DNA of 64,000 nucleotides from Apteryx mantelli (GCF_036417845.1 NC_089984.1:4092001-4156000), one strand, 5' to 3'. Shown: positions 33,709-47,599, counted from the first letter of the stretch. Program-made: numbers and translations. Notes: a model not told the origin generated them from the letters alone.

Positions 33709-35379
33709 GGACAGCCGGGCTATTCTTCTCACAGGGCAAATGAACAGGTCGCTGCTGGAGCCACCTGACACCTGCAGGCTGCCTAACAAAATTAAGACCC
33801 ATGAAGATTGATCAATGTTCTGACAGGATCAGAAATCACAGCTCTGCTGAGGAGGTAGGACACAGAGCGGTTGAACGTAGTCTTGGCAGAAGCCAGGCAC
33901 CCATGTATGAGGGAGCAATCCCCCATGCCTTGGGATGCAGAAATGACTTCCCTGAAGAGGCTAACTCCCCGGTGGGAGCAGAAGGCAAGCACAGCTGCCT
34001 GAATTAAAACAGGAGTGGGAGAAGTTATGTTCTCAGCAGCCTCGGTAGCATGGCTAGAAATGGCAGTTCCTGGAGATCTAGGGCTTCTCTCTCTCCTGAT
34101 GGATACAAGCATTCGGCCCCATCTGTGAGGGGTCCTGGCCCGTGGCCTCCCTGCTACCATAGATGTGGGCTTCCTTTGAGGAAGGCGGACTGTTGTGCAA
34201 GAAGAGCTGTGAAGCCCACCAATGCCGACTTAGAGCACTTGCTGGCAACCATTTTCCTGGTCCTGGTCCCTCCTGGCAGCACTCCCTGTCCAAGCACAAA
34301 GCCGTGGCTCACTGGGTTTCAAACCAAGCAGCAGTGTGTCTGGCCAGCTTTGAACGTGGGCAGAGCCCCTCAAACATCTGGCTGTGCTCTCCTGCCTTGC
34401 TCAGCGCTGTGATTCCCTGGCCCAAGGCCACACAGCGCAACTTTGAGGGGCAGTGGTGCGGGCAACCGCTCCTTTTGGATCTGGCCGACACCAAGCACAT
34501 GTGGTGGGAGCTCTCACTGGAAAGATGAAAACAGATCAGAGGGGAAAAACGTTCAAGCTGACCCTCAATACAAGAGGCTTTTGACAGCAGAACAGGGCAC
34601 CCGCTGGGTGAGTGGCAAGTTGGGTTGTATCCTTGGCATGTCCAGTAATGCCTAAAGACTTTGGCAGCATCTGCCGGGGGAACTTTGCCATGGAAATAAA
34701 AGGGAACGATCACAAATCTGAAGTCTAAAGGAGAACCCAGAGCTCTGTGAGGATCAAGGCCCTGTAAACCGCCTTGGCAGAGAAGCTGGGGTGACAGCTC
34801 CACAGCTCTAAAAGCAGCAGTCACGTCCCCAGAGCAGGGCCAGGGATCGCTCCCCACGCTGGATGCAAGGAGCTCCTACGTGGTGTGCTCTCTCCTGCAG
34901 GTCCAGATGTCCACTACAGGGACACCAAAAATTACACTTACAGGAGAAACACAGAAACCTACTTAGCAGTCACTGAGATTAGCTAGGTCAGCATCTTCCC
35001 CTAAATATTCAGTCCTTCTTCTGTTCCCTTTTCCTGCAACTTCTTCTTAACCCACAGAGAAAGGGCCATCACAGAAACACTACCATGTCCCCTCTGCAGC
35101 CTCCACGCAGTGCTTGCGGACCACTGTTGGAGGCCGAGAGCCCTCTCCCCAAATCAGTGCCCATTGCTTACCTTTCTCACCCAAATGTTAATGGGATAAT
35201 GTTAGGCAAGTGCTTTGAAGATGAAAAAGAAAGACTAGACAAACACTGGCAGATAAACAGAACGCCTCATCTTCTAAGGGAGCAGCGTCAACGTCACTTG
35301 GGAAAGAGTGGTTCCAATTATTTTTCCCAGTGTTTCCCTGTATTGCAGAAGACACAGGTCACAGCTGAACTCTCTCTAA
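33709..35379. other. Intergenic; no gene seen
   Basis: Unremarkable composition. The 182-codon minus-strand frame at 34309-34857 has no recognisable domain. CCCAAGGCCACACAGC at 34419-34435 faintly recalls a MIR SINE core but is too short to call. Confidence 0.5.
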
Positions 35380-35720
35380 CAATTCAAAACATAACATTTG
35401 ATCCAGGCCCGGCAGGATGCTGCTGCGAAGGATACACTGATGCATCGGCTAAGTTGCCAGTTAATTCAACAGCTATTAAGCTAAGTAAAACTATAACCTG
35501 CTGAGTAAACATTTTCCTATTGTTTCTAGAGATTACTGTGCTGGGAAGTCATTAATAATCTAGAAGTACATTCAATTTATCTTTGTTTATTAGCTGCTTT
35601 TGTCAGACACGAGTATCATCCTCCTGCTATTGAAGTAGCACACTATGACATTAGCCCTGACTACAGCCTCTGTAAAGTCAACAATCTGATATGGTCATTA
35701 ATCTTACACTTCAAAAGAAG
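35380..35720. promoter_or_regulatory. Candidate conserved non-coding element
   Basis: CpG-poor, AT-rich block with AAGTCATTAATAATC, TTTGTTTATTAGC (forkhead-like), GGTCATTAATC and several TGACA motifs. No ORF or repeat accounts for it. The call is from motif density alone. Confidence 0.25.
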
Positions 35721-36125
35721 AGGCAGGAGATTAAATAGGAAGATCTCACATCTGGTGTTCCACTTGCTGATCGCGATGGCCTGAAATCAGATAATGGATT
35801 GTTCTAGGATCATCCTCACATGCTAGACACTGCAAAGTGCCTCAGAAGCCCTTTATGAACTTTTTAACTTAATGATTTCTTAGGAACTTCCGTCAACAAT
35901 GTTTCTCTTAGCTTGATCCCACAGGGAGCTACCTGTTCATCTTACATCTGGCCTGAACTGATTTTTTCTCTCTATCCGCTCTAGTCTAACTTTTAAAGGT
36001 GGGACTAATGCAAAATACAGGAAATCCTGATAAGCTCATCAGGCCAAGACACTGTTTAGATTGGACAGATTCAGTCTTTGCACCTGTCAACACACAGAAA
36101 TGTTCATCCAGTGTATACCTGGAGA

Positions 36126-36305
36126 GGGGTTCAGTTGCCTAAACTTAGGCATCAGGTGGCATTCAGGATGTCCTGGGGTAGCCATCACAGCCAAAGTAGA
36201 CTGGCAGACGTGATGTAGGACCTCCAGGCAATCTGTGCCCTTTGGAAAAGGAGCTGGAAGACCCCACAGTACCTAAAATGTCTGTGTTTAGGTGGCTGAA
36301 TCCCC
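36126..36305. mobile_element. MITE-like element with terminal inverted repeats
   Basis: The ends form an imperfect inverted repeat of about 34 bp: GGGG-TTCAG..CCTAAAC..AG.CAT..AGGT on the left against the reverse complement of 36271-36305. Roughly three quarters of positions match by eye. The interior is non-coding. No target duplication is evident, which fits great age. Its CCTAAAC and AGGTGG phrases resemble TAGGTGCCTAA-type sauropsid repeats. Confidence 0.5.
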
Positions 36306-37897
36306 TCCCCAGTTTCTAAATTTAAAACTGGGCAAGTGCTCGCAAAGATTCAACATGCAGCAGCTCATCTTTGAGCTAAAGCAACCCAATGAACAGGTAC
36401 AGTACACCAAATTTGTTTGGTGAAATGGGCCATGGTGGGTCCAGAGCCTATCATCACAGCTGTATGCAGGGGAGAACTTCTGCTGAGAAGCTCCATGACC
36501 ACAAAGGCAAAATTGCACATAAGCATTGACTTCTTGGACTTAATAAGAAGATATTTCTTTTTCATTATCCAGCCTTTTGAACAAAATAGAGTTAGAAAAT
36601 CCAATGAAATTGCAGTAGGAACCGCCTGCCATATCAGAATTGGGTCGATGTCATACTTAACAGCCACAGGTACCATCTGGACATCTTTCCACTCACTCCG
36701 ACAACCTAATCTGCTGGGTAAATGAAAAACACAAATCTCAGCTGAAGAAAAGAGTTAAAAATCTTTAATCTCTGGCTGCAACAAATATTATGATTCCCTT
36801 GCCAATGGCATCACATGGTTGTGCAAATGAAGATATATACACATGTACATGCACATGACAACACAGATTAAATTCAGGCCTTATTTATTCTGGAAGGAAT
36901 GACCTAAAAAAACCCTGTCAAAACAGTACGGGCTTTACTAATAACAATATTTTCATGTCCTTTCACTGCTGCTAGTGCTGCCACATGTCCAGTACACTAG
37001 TTACTGGAATGCCTTCTAATGGAGCATGGGAAGGCGATGTATAAAGTATCCTCTGTGGTTAAAACAGTGGCACATACAAGCCGTTGCAGCCAAACCAAAC
37101 TCAGCATCATTTTTCTGGGCAGTGTTTACTGAGCGTGCTATGAACGTTTGCTTTCTGAATAATTCCTTTCTTGCCCTCCTGTGATGAAGGAAACTGGCCT
37201 GTAGCACAAACCACAGATGATAAAGCTTTGCCCTCCATGCACAGAAACCACTCTTCACTTCTCCTGGAAAAATCACTGACGGCTCTTTCAAGGGTAGAAG
37301 GAGTTATTTGCTAGCATAAATGAGAAACTTCATTAGAAATACTCAAACTTTCCCTCTCTTTCAGTTTCAATGATTTTGAGATACAGCGCCTTACCATCAC
37401 AACACTATCGTTCACCATCAGACAACGGGAAACGTGTCTCTCTTTCTCTCTGTATCTACATGATAACAACGTTGAAAAGATTTGCCACCAGCAAATATGC
37501 AGCATCTCCCATGCTTACTGGATATTCTACAATAATTAAATATATTTGTTCTCTTCCTTTTGGAAGATCCTACAGTGTATTCCTTTTTAAGCACTTTTCT
37601 TGTTTATCATGACCGGACTGTAACAGAGCTAGAAAGTCAAGCTGGAGGATTCACAATTCCTAGAAGTCTCTAACATTCTTGAGCAGGAAATCCTATAAGA
37701 CTTCCAGCATCCATGTGTCTTTCTGGGGTCGTTTGTTAATAAATGTAATGGCACTTCTTTTTCCCCTTCCTTAAGACTAGATGGTGTATTTTTTTCCAAA
37801 ATCTACTTTATTCAGTATCTTCTTGGGTGTTTCCATGCTAACATTGTTCTTAGTGCAAACGGTGCTGGGTTACTGCAAAATATACGGCAACGTGAAA

Positions 37898-37937
<40 letters not shown>

Positions 37938-38479
37938 CACGTGAACGTGTTCACATGTGGGCGTATATAACATATAGCCCACGTTTCTTCCTTTGTTAAG
38001 AGTATGTGACCTGCCTTTGGTGATGTTGTAAACTTGAGTCTGTGTTTGATGTGTCTGAACTATTGCTTCCAAAGCAACCTCGCCTAAGACTTCTCCTGTT
38101 TCTTTGTTTTAAGGGTATGAAATGGTGTTAAGGATCGCCGCTACTAATGCTGACTGAGGAAGGAATTAAAATCTCCTGTCCACTGCAGAGAGATGCTATC
38201 GCCAAGACAGCGCTTTTACTGATGTATAAGCAAATGTCCCTCCAAGATTTAGTCCAGTCCAACAGAAACGTACACATCCCTAGACCAAGGTGCAACGGAA
38301 GTACAGTTCGGTTTCGCCAGCATATCATTTTTCTTCCTTATCTTTTTTAGCTCTGTATGGGAAAAAGAAACATGCCAACTCTACTCTTGGAAAGTACGAC
38401 ATATTTGACCTACAGGAACACTAATTTGCTGGGGGTTTTTTTTTTTTTTTGAGACAATTTTTTCGTTTTACTTAAATTC
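36306..38479. other. Intergenic; no gene seen
   Basis: Ordinary AT-leaning sequence with one microsatellite (listed separately). Conserved-looking text lies at 36740-37000. No gene. Confidence 0.5.
37902..37934. repeat. (TG)n microsatellite
   Basis: About 16 uninterrupted TG units. Likely polymorphic. Confidence 0.95.
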
Positions 38480-38710
38480 TGCTTAACCTTCTAAGAGCTA
38501 TGTTGCTGGGTTGGGAGAAGGCCGGCATGAGATCTCCCCTCCTCCCTCTCCTCCAGTTTATGCACCAGCCCAGCCCTTTGGATACTTTCTGGTGATGTAC
38601 GAGATTAGGTTCAAATCCCTCCAGGCAAGGAGGAACTTGAATGTGATTCTCCCACATCCTAAACGAATACTTTGATCACTGAGATACTGCAGAAAGAGAG
38701 GGAGGGGACC
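38480..38710 (-). repeat. Probable old sauropsid interspersed repeat
   Basis: On the minus strand the text reads GTGATCAAAGTATTCG, GGATGTGGGAGAATC, TTCAAGTTCCTCC and GGGATTTGAACC. This is the order of a repeat I associate with turtles, crocodilians and birds ('ggatgtgggagacccaggttcaa...'). It is in the opposite orientation to the related-looking copy at 23640-23850. Not verified by search. Confidence 0.45.
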
Positions 38711-39999
38711 TTTTGGAGGAAAGGGCTTTTGTGGGGTTTTTGAAAACAGGTATTAGACAAAAAAACAGGGGAGGCCTCAAGGCCTCCTGAGACCTCCTGA
38801 GTGATGAATCTTGCCTGAAAAGAGATACTGAATTTTCTGAGGAGAACACAGGTTACCTAGTCTTGTCATCTTATCATTTTCCATTAGTTGGCTTACATGA
38901 ATCTTACTCTGCTCTATGTGAATCTTTAATCCTCTCTAGGTGACCCAAATTCAGATCTGATTGCTAGCTGAGGTGACCAATTGTGAGTGGGGTACCTAAT
39001 CCCCCTCATCTACACCTCATGCGTGCAGCCCATTAATATCTCTCTTTTGCTTTAAACGTGCTGGCACTTTTTTAACTACAGATATCTCTATATAAAACAC
39101 ATTACCTACTATGTATGACTTGAAACGCATGCTGAGAGCTGCAACATGGGTGATCTAGCTGGTGCCAGTATTCGCTTTTACTGCAGGCTTTACCGCATGA
39201 TGAAGACATTGTATATAAGGTTAAAGACAGCAGTATTTGTCCATAGCTGTTACTCAGGTGAATGCATGGTGCTCAATAATATGCCAAAGGACAAAGCAAA
39301 ATAGTCCTCTGATGAAAAATACCGTATCTTCCACCGATCCTTCCTTTACAAGGTCTTCCTGCAGCAGGAGGAACACTGTATTCAGAAAAATATGAATTCT
39401 CGGTTCCTTTTCTTAGGGGAAGGCTGTGTTGCTCTGTGCAATTTGCAGTCATAAAGCTTGAGCAGTTATTTACCTCTTTCATCATGAGCTCACACAGAAA
39501 AATGAAAATTGCTGTGTGTTGGCTCCATCCCGTAAGACAAAATGTTTCACCTCCAGCCTGGTCCTTTGGCGTCGCAATCAGCCACGGCCACCTAGCCCTT
39601 CACGTACCCGCGTGGAGGCTGCAAGGGTAAAGGACTTGGGGCAGCAAAAGCTGAAGTTAGGTCATGGTGTTTATCAGACGAAATCTGTTGAGCTAGGAAT
39701 ACCAGTTCAGAAATTAAAGGCTTTGGAAGACTGCCTGTCTGCGTCTAGCACTGCCACTGTCATTTGTGGAGACGACAGAGATTCATTATTAAGAGCAACT
39801 GCAGAACTTTTCTTCCCACCCGCGATGGAAATGGGAAGGAAGGAGGCTGATATTTAAGAAGGAACCCTGGTGATTTTTATGGAACATATAGCAGAAAACC
39901 TTTGCAACCCTCCTTGCCGAACTGCGGACGCAACTTAACCGCTTGTTGTCTAAGTCAGGAAGATAGGAGCAGGCCAGAGGGGTCTCATCCGCCCAGCCC
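38711..39999. other. Intergenic; no gene seen
   Basis: No gene or recognised transposon. A small tandem (GGCCTCCTGA then GACCTCCTGA) occurs at about 38780-38800. Confidence 0.5.
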
Positions 40000-40175
40000 T
40001 GCAAATAGGTAAGCGCCGAAAAGAAAGAAAAGCAAAATCTTTGATCTCAGCGAGGTGCTAATTTGTAAGATTTGGGGGCGGTTAGGGCCTTAGGAAGCAA
40101 GGGCCAGTACATAAACAATGGCACTTATCTGGCAGGCTATTAATGACGCATTACTATCTCCACACTTACTCATTT
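40000..40175. promoter_or_regulatory. Candidate enhancer with TCF, SOX and GATA-type motifs
   Basis: Within 175 bases are CTTTGAT (40039-40045, TCF/LEF type), ACAATGG (SOX type, near 40113), CTTATCTGG (GATA type), CTATTAATGACG and ATTACTATC. The text looks evolutionarily constrained and has no coding content. The enhancer role is inferred. Confidence 0.35.
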
Positions 40176-43100
40176 ACACAAGTGTTTGAAGACAAGACTA
40201 CGTGTCAATAAAGGAATTAGACCAGACACCTTGAGTCCATCAGGTTTATCTCGGTTTGCTGACAGCAACAGTAGGTGACACCAAGCGAGGGGGGAAACTT
40301 CAAAGTGTCGCGGGCCTGGCTTTTCCACCGAAGACAAACAACCTTTACGGCTTTGGGAGCCACAAACAATGAGCGGGGGGATGGCAGCTGGGAGATGAAA
40401 GGCTCGTCCAGCCAGCAAGCCCAGTGCTTTCCCAGCCCCGCGCCTCTAGCTGCTCTTAATTCAATTGCGGGGGTTTGATTTTCATTTCAATGCTCCACAA
40501 CTTTCATCTCGGCCCTCCTGAAAGGAAGGAATGGGGAGAAAAGGGAGGATGGAAAGAGCAGAAGGCTGATGGTTGTCACCTGCTGCATGGTCAGGCCAAG
40601 GCGACCAGCGATGGTTTTCCACACGGGAACTCACTGATGGTTCAGGCTCCAGCAGGCAACCTCTCCTTCCAGCCTTGTCCCTTGCCTGTGTTTTATATTG
40701 CCAGGGTGAGATAAAATAAACTGCATTTATGTGTGATGGAGAGCCTGGATTTGTTTCTTATGATTGTGCAAATGTTCTTGCCTTGAAATCTTCTGACTCT
40801 GTTGGTTGTTCTATTGCCTCTGCTACAAACCTCACCTCTCTTGTTTCCCCAGGTCTTGGTTACAGTGACCACCACTAAACCGTGAAAGCCAGCAGAAAGT
40901 TTCACAGAATCTAAAAAACTATATGTTAGCTTTCAAATTTTTCACTTTTAAGCAAATGAGGAGTTGGGTATTACTCTCATAGTCAGGTAAATTGTTGACC
41001 CTTGATGCTAAGGATGAATGATTTAATCTGTAGCTTTTGCACCTTAGTTTTGTCTCTTTGGTGTATTTAAAATAGAAGTTTTGAATGAAATGTTAAAAAC
41101 AGATGCTTAAATGATTACAACACCTGGAGAAAAGGAGAAGCACAGTGACAAATTCCCCGCTTGGAAAAGGTGTCAGAGAAGCGCGGTGGGCTGCGATGTC
41201 TGTGGACCAGGGCTGGTGGGTGTCGTGGGAGCTCCCCAAAGCCACTTCAACGCCAAGGCGGTTTGGAAGGAGCACCTCTGCCCTCTTCTGGGACAGCCCC
41301 ATTTGGCCTCCAGAGCAATTTAAAGCCCCTCTGATACGGTTGGCCCAGCCCGTTCCGGCACCTGACTTCTTTTGGCCTTGGGACAGCGGCTCTGCATTGG
41401 AGATCGCAACTCCTGCATGAAATCCGAAGGGCTTGAGGACTCGGTGCCTTCCCGCGAGGACTCCTCACAAGGGTGAACGCGGACAACTGACCCGTTGCAA
41501 TCGGGAAGTGGCTCCAAACCAAACGCATCGGTCTGCGTGGCTACGGGCACATCCGAAACGGCTCCCCGCTTCGGTATGCGCGCAGATCGCGCTCCGCTTG
41601 TGGTCCGCGCTTTGCTTTTTCTCTTTTTTTTCTCACTGCCTTTAATTTGTGGCCGTTTGGTAACCGCTAGTTGCAGGCCTGCTGGGATCAGCCCCCTTTA
41701 CAGAAGCCGTTCTCTGCGACCACAACCATCTCAGAAAAATCAGGATGTAATGGAATATTTACTCTTTGATTGTTCAACAACATCTGAGAATCCGAGCAAT
41801 TCTTGTAAGACCCCGAGGAATGCAAATCCAGAGAAGACAAAGCCATGCCAGAGTCAACTTCTGAAAATAATGTGCGAGACACTGTTTTATTTGTTTTGGA
41901 CCGTGCAAAGCAGAGCCAAAGAATAGCTGGGATAACGACGTGTACAGTGAATTGTGTTTCTAATTAGTCGTAAGCCAGTGCTTTTCTGGAATGTGGCGGC
42001 TGATTGTATTTATTGAGTAATAAATAAATATGGAATGGGGTGTGTATGTGTGTGAATATCTATCTATATAAAATAATAAGTACTAGAAAATAATATGTAA
42101 TTTAACGTATATAAGGAATCACTCATATGAGGACCTAGGGTAAGACTTAGTGACGCACCAACCTTCTGCTCGTCCTCTGCAAGGGCTCATCACTCCTTGG
42201 TGTCCTCTTGCCCAGGGCATGAGACGCCAGGAGAGAGGGTGAGGGGGAAGCCTACGGGTAGACCCTGGGAAGATTTGGGCAATGGCCAAGACCAGACCAC
42301 CTGCATTTCGGGGAGGAGAGGTGGGGAGGTTCCTTTGTAGCAGATGGAGGCCAGGAGCATGCAAGCTCCCGTGAATCTGTCCGGCAAGCCTGGCGCTCCC
42401 ATACCAAAGTGCGTTCACATGGTGAAGTCTTTATGCAAAGGATTTGGGGTGGGCTTTTTGCTTTTATGCCAAATTTGCAAGCCCAGGAGCTTTTTTTTTT
42501 TTTTAATTAAATATGCCTATTGCTATGCATTTATACAAGAGGTAAAAGCAAGGAGCTGCGTATCACACTTGGAATAATAAGCAAGTGGTTTTGCTGGTGA
42601 GATGCTGCAAAAAGGTCCCAGGATGCCCATTTCTATTGACACCGTCTAAGTTCTCCCTTTTTCCACAGTTATAACACACGGCTGTGAATACGTATTTTCT
42701 ACAACTGATGCAAAAAAAAAAAAAAAAACTCCTGTAAAGTGAAATTCTATGATAGAGCTTGATTGTGATTGTTTAGGTTGGAAAGCAAAGTAGACCTTTC
42801 AGTGACTTTAATGGACTAATAGGATGGCCTATGTATTCACCAGCACAGGCACAGGAGCAGAGGAATGTCCCCCCAGGAGAACCAGCCCTCACGATCCCAA
42901 GCAAAGACACTGGTCCAGATAACATCCACCCCACATACCCTAAACACTTCCTGCTATTCAGTAACCAGCTTAAGGGTTTGAACACAAAAGACTAAAAGCC
43001 ACAAAAATTCAAGGGCATTTTTCAGTGCCTAACTCCGCGCCCCAGGAAGAGAGGGACAATTTATTTATTAATGGCACGTCTCAGCTGACACTAGGAAAGG

Positions 43101-43378
43101 GACCATGCCCCATTTAACACCCAAACCCAGCCATCCCCACCGACACAGCCTGGGGAAATATGGCCTGGATCCCCAAATTAGTGGTCACTTAAATCCAGTG
43201 CGTGTGAGCAGGACACACCCGTCGGGCCAAACGTCTTGCCAACAGCTCTTGCTGTCCTCCAGCACTTCAGAGGAGGGCAAAAACCCCACCAAGCAATCTG
43301 AGAAGCAAAGAATGGGAAAAATTTCTTCCTGGGCTCTGCAGATGGCAAGTGGTCTTAGGCAGCTGGGAATAATGCAGT
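40176..43378. other. Intergenic; no gene seen
   Basis: Includes 17 A at 42712-42728 and a 14-T run near 42491. Overlapping frames at 41111-41926 on both strands show no recognisable protein. An AT-rich block at 41940-42120 contains TATCTATCTATATA. Confidence 0.5.
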
Positions 43379-43469
43379 GCACACACACACACATATATGT
43401 GTGTGTTTATATAAATATGTGTTTTATATATATGTTTTTTATATATATATATATATATAATATATATAG
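43379..43469. repeat. Compound (CA)n/(TG)n/(TA)n microsatellite
   Basis: CACACA, ATATATGTGTGTG and long TATATA tracts follow in turn over about 90 bp, allowing long hairpins. Confidence 0.92.
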
Positions 43470-46400
43470 TGTAACAAGCAATAATTAGATCTTTTTTTCA
43501 GCTTTAGTGGGGCTTATCACAAACCACATCCCCCAAAAGACATGCTTTGATTTCTATCCGTCCATCCATGTGACACCTCTCACGATAAGCCCCAGAACAG
43601 GTTATGTTTCTTGCCTCCAGCTGCCTTGCGTGAAAAGCCCTTGCAGAAGGCCAGCGTAAGGCTACTGTAACCACTTTGCTTAACAAAGCTGTTTTAGAGC
43701 TGTGACTATCTTCTATTGTATTTCTCGACTGTACTGGTAGCAACCGTTGCTTTGTCTGTGATTGCATTGCAATTAGTACCCAACTTGATCAAGAGGAACA
43801 AAAACCCTGTGGCTGAATCCCACACCTGGGGGTTTCGATACAAGCACAAGCAGGCGCTTTGCTGATCCTGCCTTCCTCTCTCCCGTCGATTTTGTCTTGA
43901 CACTCTAGGCCTGGCTGAACGGTCTGGATACTCAGAGCCGAGCGCATCATCGGAGAGGTATAATTTTGCAGGCCTAGCTTGTGAGCCGCCTCTTAAATAT
44001 TCCTGCCATTTCTTTGTTTGCTGATGTGACTTCTGGTGCGATAATCACAACGCTGAAGTGTAGCGCCGTGAAAGCAAGCCATGGTGAGATGCTGGAAAGC
44101 CGGTTATATTGAAGCAGAAATGCAAGAGTGTTTTATATATTATAGGACTCATACAATAGATGGGACGTAAAGAAGAAAAAAAATCTTGACCTCGCTATTC
44201 TCCCCCAGCTTTCTTCTCCTGGACCCAGTAGCCAAGCCCTGCTCTGGCAGCATGTTGGAGCAGGAGTGAACAGGAGTGCTACACGCTCCCCGCTAGTGCC
44301 GGCTGCTGTCAGCAGCATGTAATCTTGCTGCCGGCAACACGAGGCAGCCCCTGCCACCAGCAGACCGTGGCAGGGCCATGCGGCACCCTTGCCCTGGACT
44401 GGTGGCACGGGAACCCCATGGGCTGTGGCACCTGCTTGCAGCTTGGCCTCAGCACAGCTTCAGGTCCCAAACCGCTTAAGGAATATATCAACTGGGCTAA
44501 TACCTTAAGCATCGTTCTCCTCTCTCGCCATATCACTTAGAGGAAGAAATTCCCAGCTTGCATTCCCAGCCGTGGTAAGATTTCCTTTATTATCCTTTTC
44601 CTTTCTGGTGCAGCAGCCGAGAGCAAGGCAGAGTTTAGCCCATGGTTATGAGTCTCCCGCGAAACTGCAGCATCTGGTTTTGCATCCCGCGGCATCCTTT
44701 CAAGCAACCAGCAGGCAGATGCAGAGCACATGTACGAAGGGAAAGCGCCGCGGATTACTTGAAGCGCCGCTATAATAAGGCCGTTTGCTCTCGACAGCTC
44801 CGGCGTGGCTGGAGTCTACTTCCTGGCCTCTCCGAGCGGCGCGAATTGCTCCGCGATTTCAATGCAACATCAAGCGCCTACCACACAAACGGTGAACTTT
44901 AGGTTGAGCACATGGGGCTCACTTTACTCCTTCTACAACGATATAGAAAGTCAGTGAGAAGTGAAGATGCTCAGACTTGTGGGTTGTGCATGACACAAAC
45001 CTCGGAATTTTTTCAGTATAGATTGACGCATCTCTTTTTGGGTCGGCTTAGGTAATGCATGCAGCTATGGGTGCCTTGCAAAGCTTCTGATTGCAGGGGT
45101 GCCTCCAATGTCTGGGCAAGATATTATGGTGAAACTGGTTCCTGGGATAGTGAATCCACTTGGGAATACCTTAGGAGGAGCATCACTATGTGCGTTGCTT
45201 TCTGAGAGCTGCAGAAGAAAGACCAGCCTCGTGTCCCTTGCTGTGTGCGGGGCTGAACGTTGGCCAGTGCCCCGAAAACTTGAGAACCGAGCCGTGAGCG
45301 AGCCAATGGTCAGCAGCAGCTCCAAAAAGCCTGGCAGATCCCACCAAAGTGGACACAGCCAGAGAAGCAACTCTGTCCTCCCTCAGTAAGCTTTTAACAA
45401 CTTCTAGCATTAGGCTGCAGGTCTAAAAATTTTGGTTTGGTGAGGCCCATGGTGCTAAGTGAATGCAAAAGCTTAATTTGCTCCCTCCTGTATTTTCTCC
45501 GTACGGCTTTGGACATTTTTTAGCTTGTGAACATTCCAGTTTGGGTCCCTGAAATTAATGTGCTATTTGGTGTTAGGATTTAAAATGTTAACTTCTTTTA
45601 AAATTTTCATGCGATCAACTTGCTTTGGGGTTTTGTTCACCAGATTTCAACTGAAAAGGAGCAGCAAGATGTTTTATCACCTTTCGCTGTTTTACTTACA
45701 TAAACGGAGAGCTGACATGAGATTTTGCTTATTGCCATGTAATTTTGGCTCTAGTGAAGTCCATGGCAAACCCCCCCATCTTCATCTTTCCCTGCCTGAC
45801 CAGTGGGAGAGGAGGTGAGCCCATCTGCTTGGTCTTCCCCCCCAAAACAGGGGAGAATGGCTGAGAAACTGTTCCCACTGCAGAAGATCCTTCAGCCCAG
45901 CTGCACAGGCATGGTGCAAAAATCATCTCCTGCCATCGCTGCTACGGGGTTGGGACGGGCTGATTTAGAGAGGGAGCCTGGACACAAGCAGTGGCAGATA
46001 ACTCCTGTCCCCAGCAATACCATCAGAAATGTGGCATCAAAACCACTCTCCTGTATTTGGATGGCCCTTGGCATGGAGACGGACAGTCCACAGCGATATT
46101 CTTGTTCTTCAGTCCTGGCCAGTCGAGAGGAATCAGCTGTCAAACACAGTGTGATAGCAAGAGTTGTACTTGGCTGGAGTAAATATTAATCTTGAGAGAT
46201 TGCAAACAAATGTTCGAGATTAGCAAGTACTTGAATGGCAACACTCTGACATTAAGGACGTGGTAGCTGTTAAAGAAAGATCTTCACTTCCAGTAGAAGC
46301 AGAGCTTGAGAGCAGGAGCCTCTTTTGCAATGCCATATATCGCTCTAAGCCTCTTTAAAACAGATTAATGCATAATCACAAGCTTTTCTCCACGAAGTGA

Positions 46401-47599
46401 GTCCTTGCACCAGCAGGGTTTTAGGAAACCTGGTAGTGATGCAAGGTGGGCTTCAAGATGAAGCTTATATTTGCTGAGAACTTGAGCCTTGCCCTGCCGA
46501 GGGCAGAGAACGTGTAAATATGCATCTTGCTTGCTTTCCTCAGCGTCTGCAAGGTCACTTTTCCCTCCGGCAGGAGAGAGCCCACCCAAAGCACGCCACC
46601 CTCCAAAGGGTGGTGAACTCCACTGGAGGAAAACACCTGGCCAACAAGGAGAAGACCGGCCCTCCTTCCCCTCCCACGCACGTGCGCAGGCATCTAGATG
46701 TTCGGAGGAGTTTCTAGCTGGCTTCCAGCGCTGCAAAAGCATGCAGTGGCCCAGGCCAGGTTGCCGTGGGGCAAGGGAGAGAGCTTTGCCCTTTGGCTAT
46801 CGGTCCTGCAAAGGCCTGGACGTGCACGTGCTACGCTACGGTGCAGCCGCCTGCATGATTTATGCTCCAAAACAGAACGTTTCACCTATAGGAAGACCAA
46901 ACACGATAGCAGCTGCATGGTTTTCCTGTCCTTTTGGCTTTCTCCCATACAGAAAAGAAAAAAAAAAAGAAATGCTACTAGTTTGCAAACGCTTAGCCCT
47001 CCAACCCAGCAGAGTTTAGCCTAAGTGCTAGAACTAATGTAAACAGAGAATTACGCTATTACAGCTGCATGTGGTGTTATAATTCCACAAGAATGCAGCT
47101 CAGCCACTGGTGCATCATCTGCGCCACACTGTCGCCAAATTTGCAGATGTTCAGTCTTACTTTTATTAAGCATGACAATGCCCAGCAGGATCTATTTTCT
47201 CTGATTATACTCAAATGGAGAGGAATATTAAAAGGCAGGATAATTAAAAATATATGCCTAAACAAAGGATGTGCCTCCAATTCTTTTCCTAGCGCTTTGA
47301 AATAGTTCAAATTTCTCGGCTGGCTCATGTATATAGAGAACCAAAAGGATGTCTTAAATTCAGACATATGTCTTCATTCTGTTTAATGTGCCAGAACAAA
47401 AACATAGCTCGAGACCACCATGAATTCATTTTTCAGCGATGGCTCGGTGGAGAATGCTCCTAATTCCGCTGCGTGGATTCCAGGTCGGATTTTGCAGATA
47501 GGCTCGATCTTTCTTCTGTAGGAAACCGTTATATGCTACCTACGTGCTAAATTTTGCAGTGGGGATGTTTCATAGGGGAGGTGGTTTTTTTGCCTGAGC
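43470..47599. other. Intergenic; no gene seen
   Basis: No gene or recognised transposon. Short GC-richer patches lie at 44700-44880 and 46700-46860. Frames there, such as 46489-47019 (+), have no family resemblance. Confidence 0.5.

Noticed and set aside
34419..34435. Possible MIR SINE core (CCCAAGGCCACACAGC)
   Set aside because: Only about 16 bases match the familiar phrase and no flanking SINE structure was seen.
38608..38619. tRNA B-box-like GGTTCAAATCCC
   Set aside because: No matching A box, acceptor stem or cloverleaf around it. It belongs to the probable old interspersed repeat at 38480-38710.
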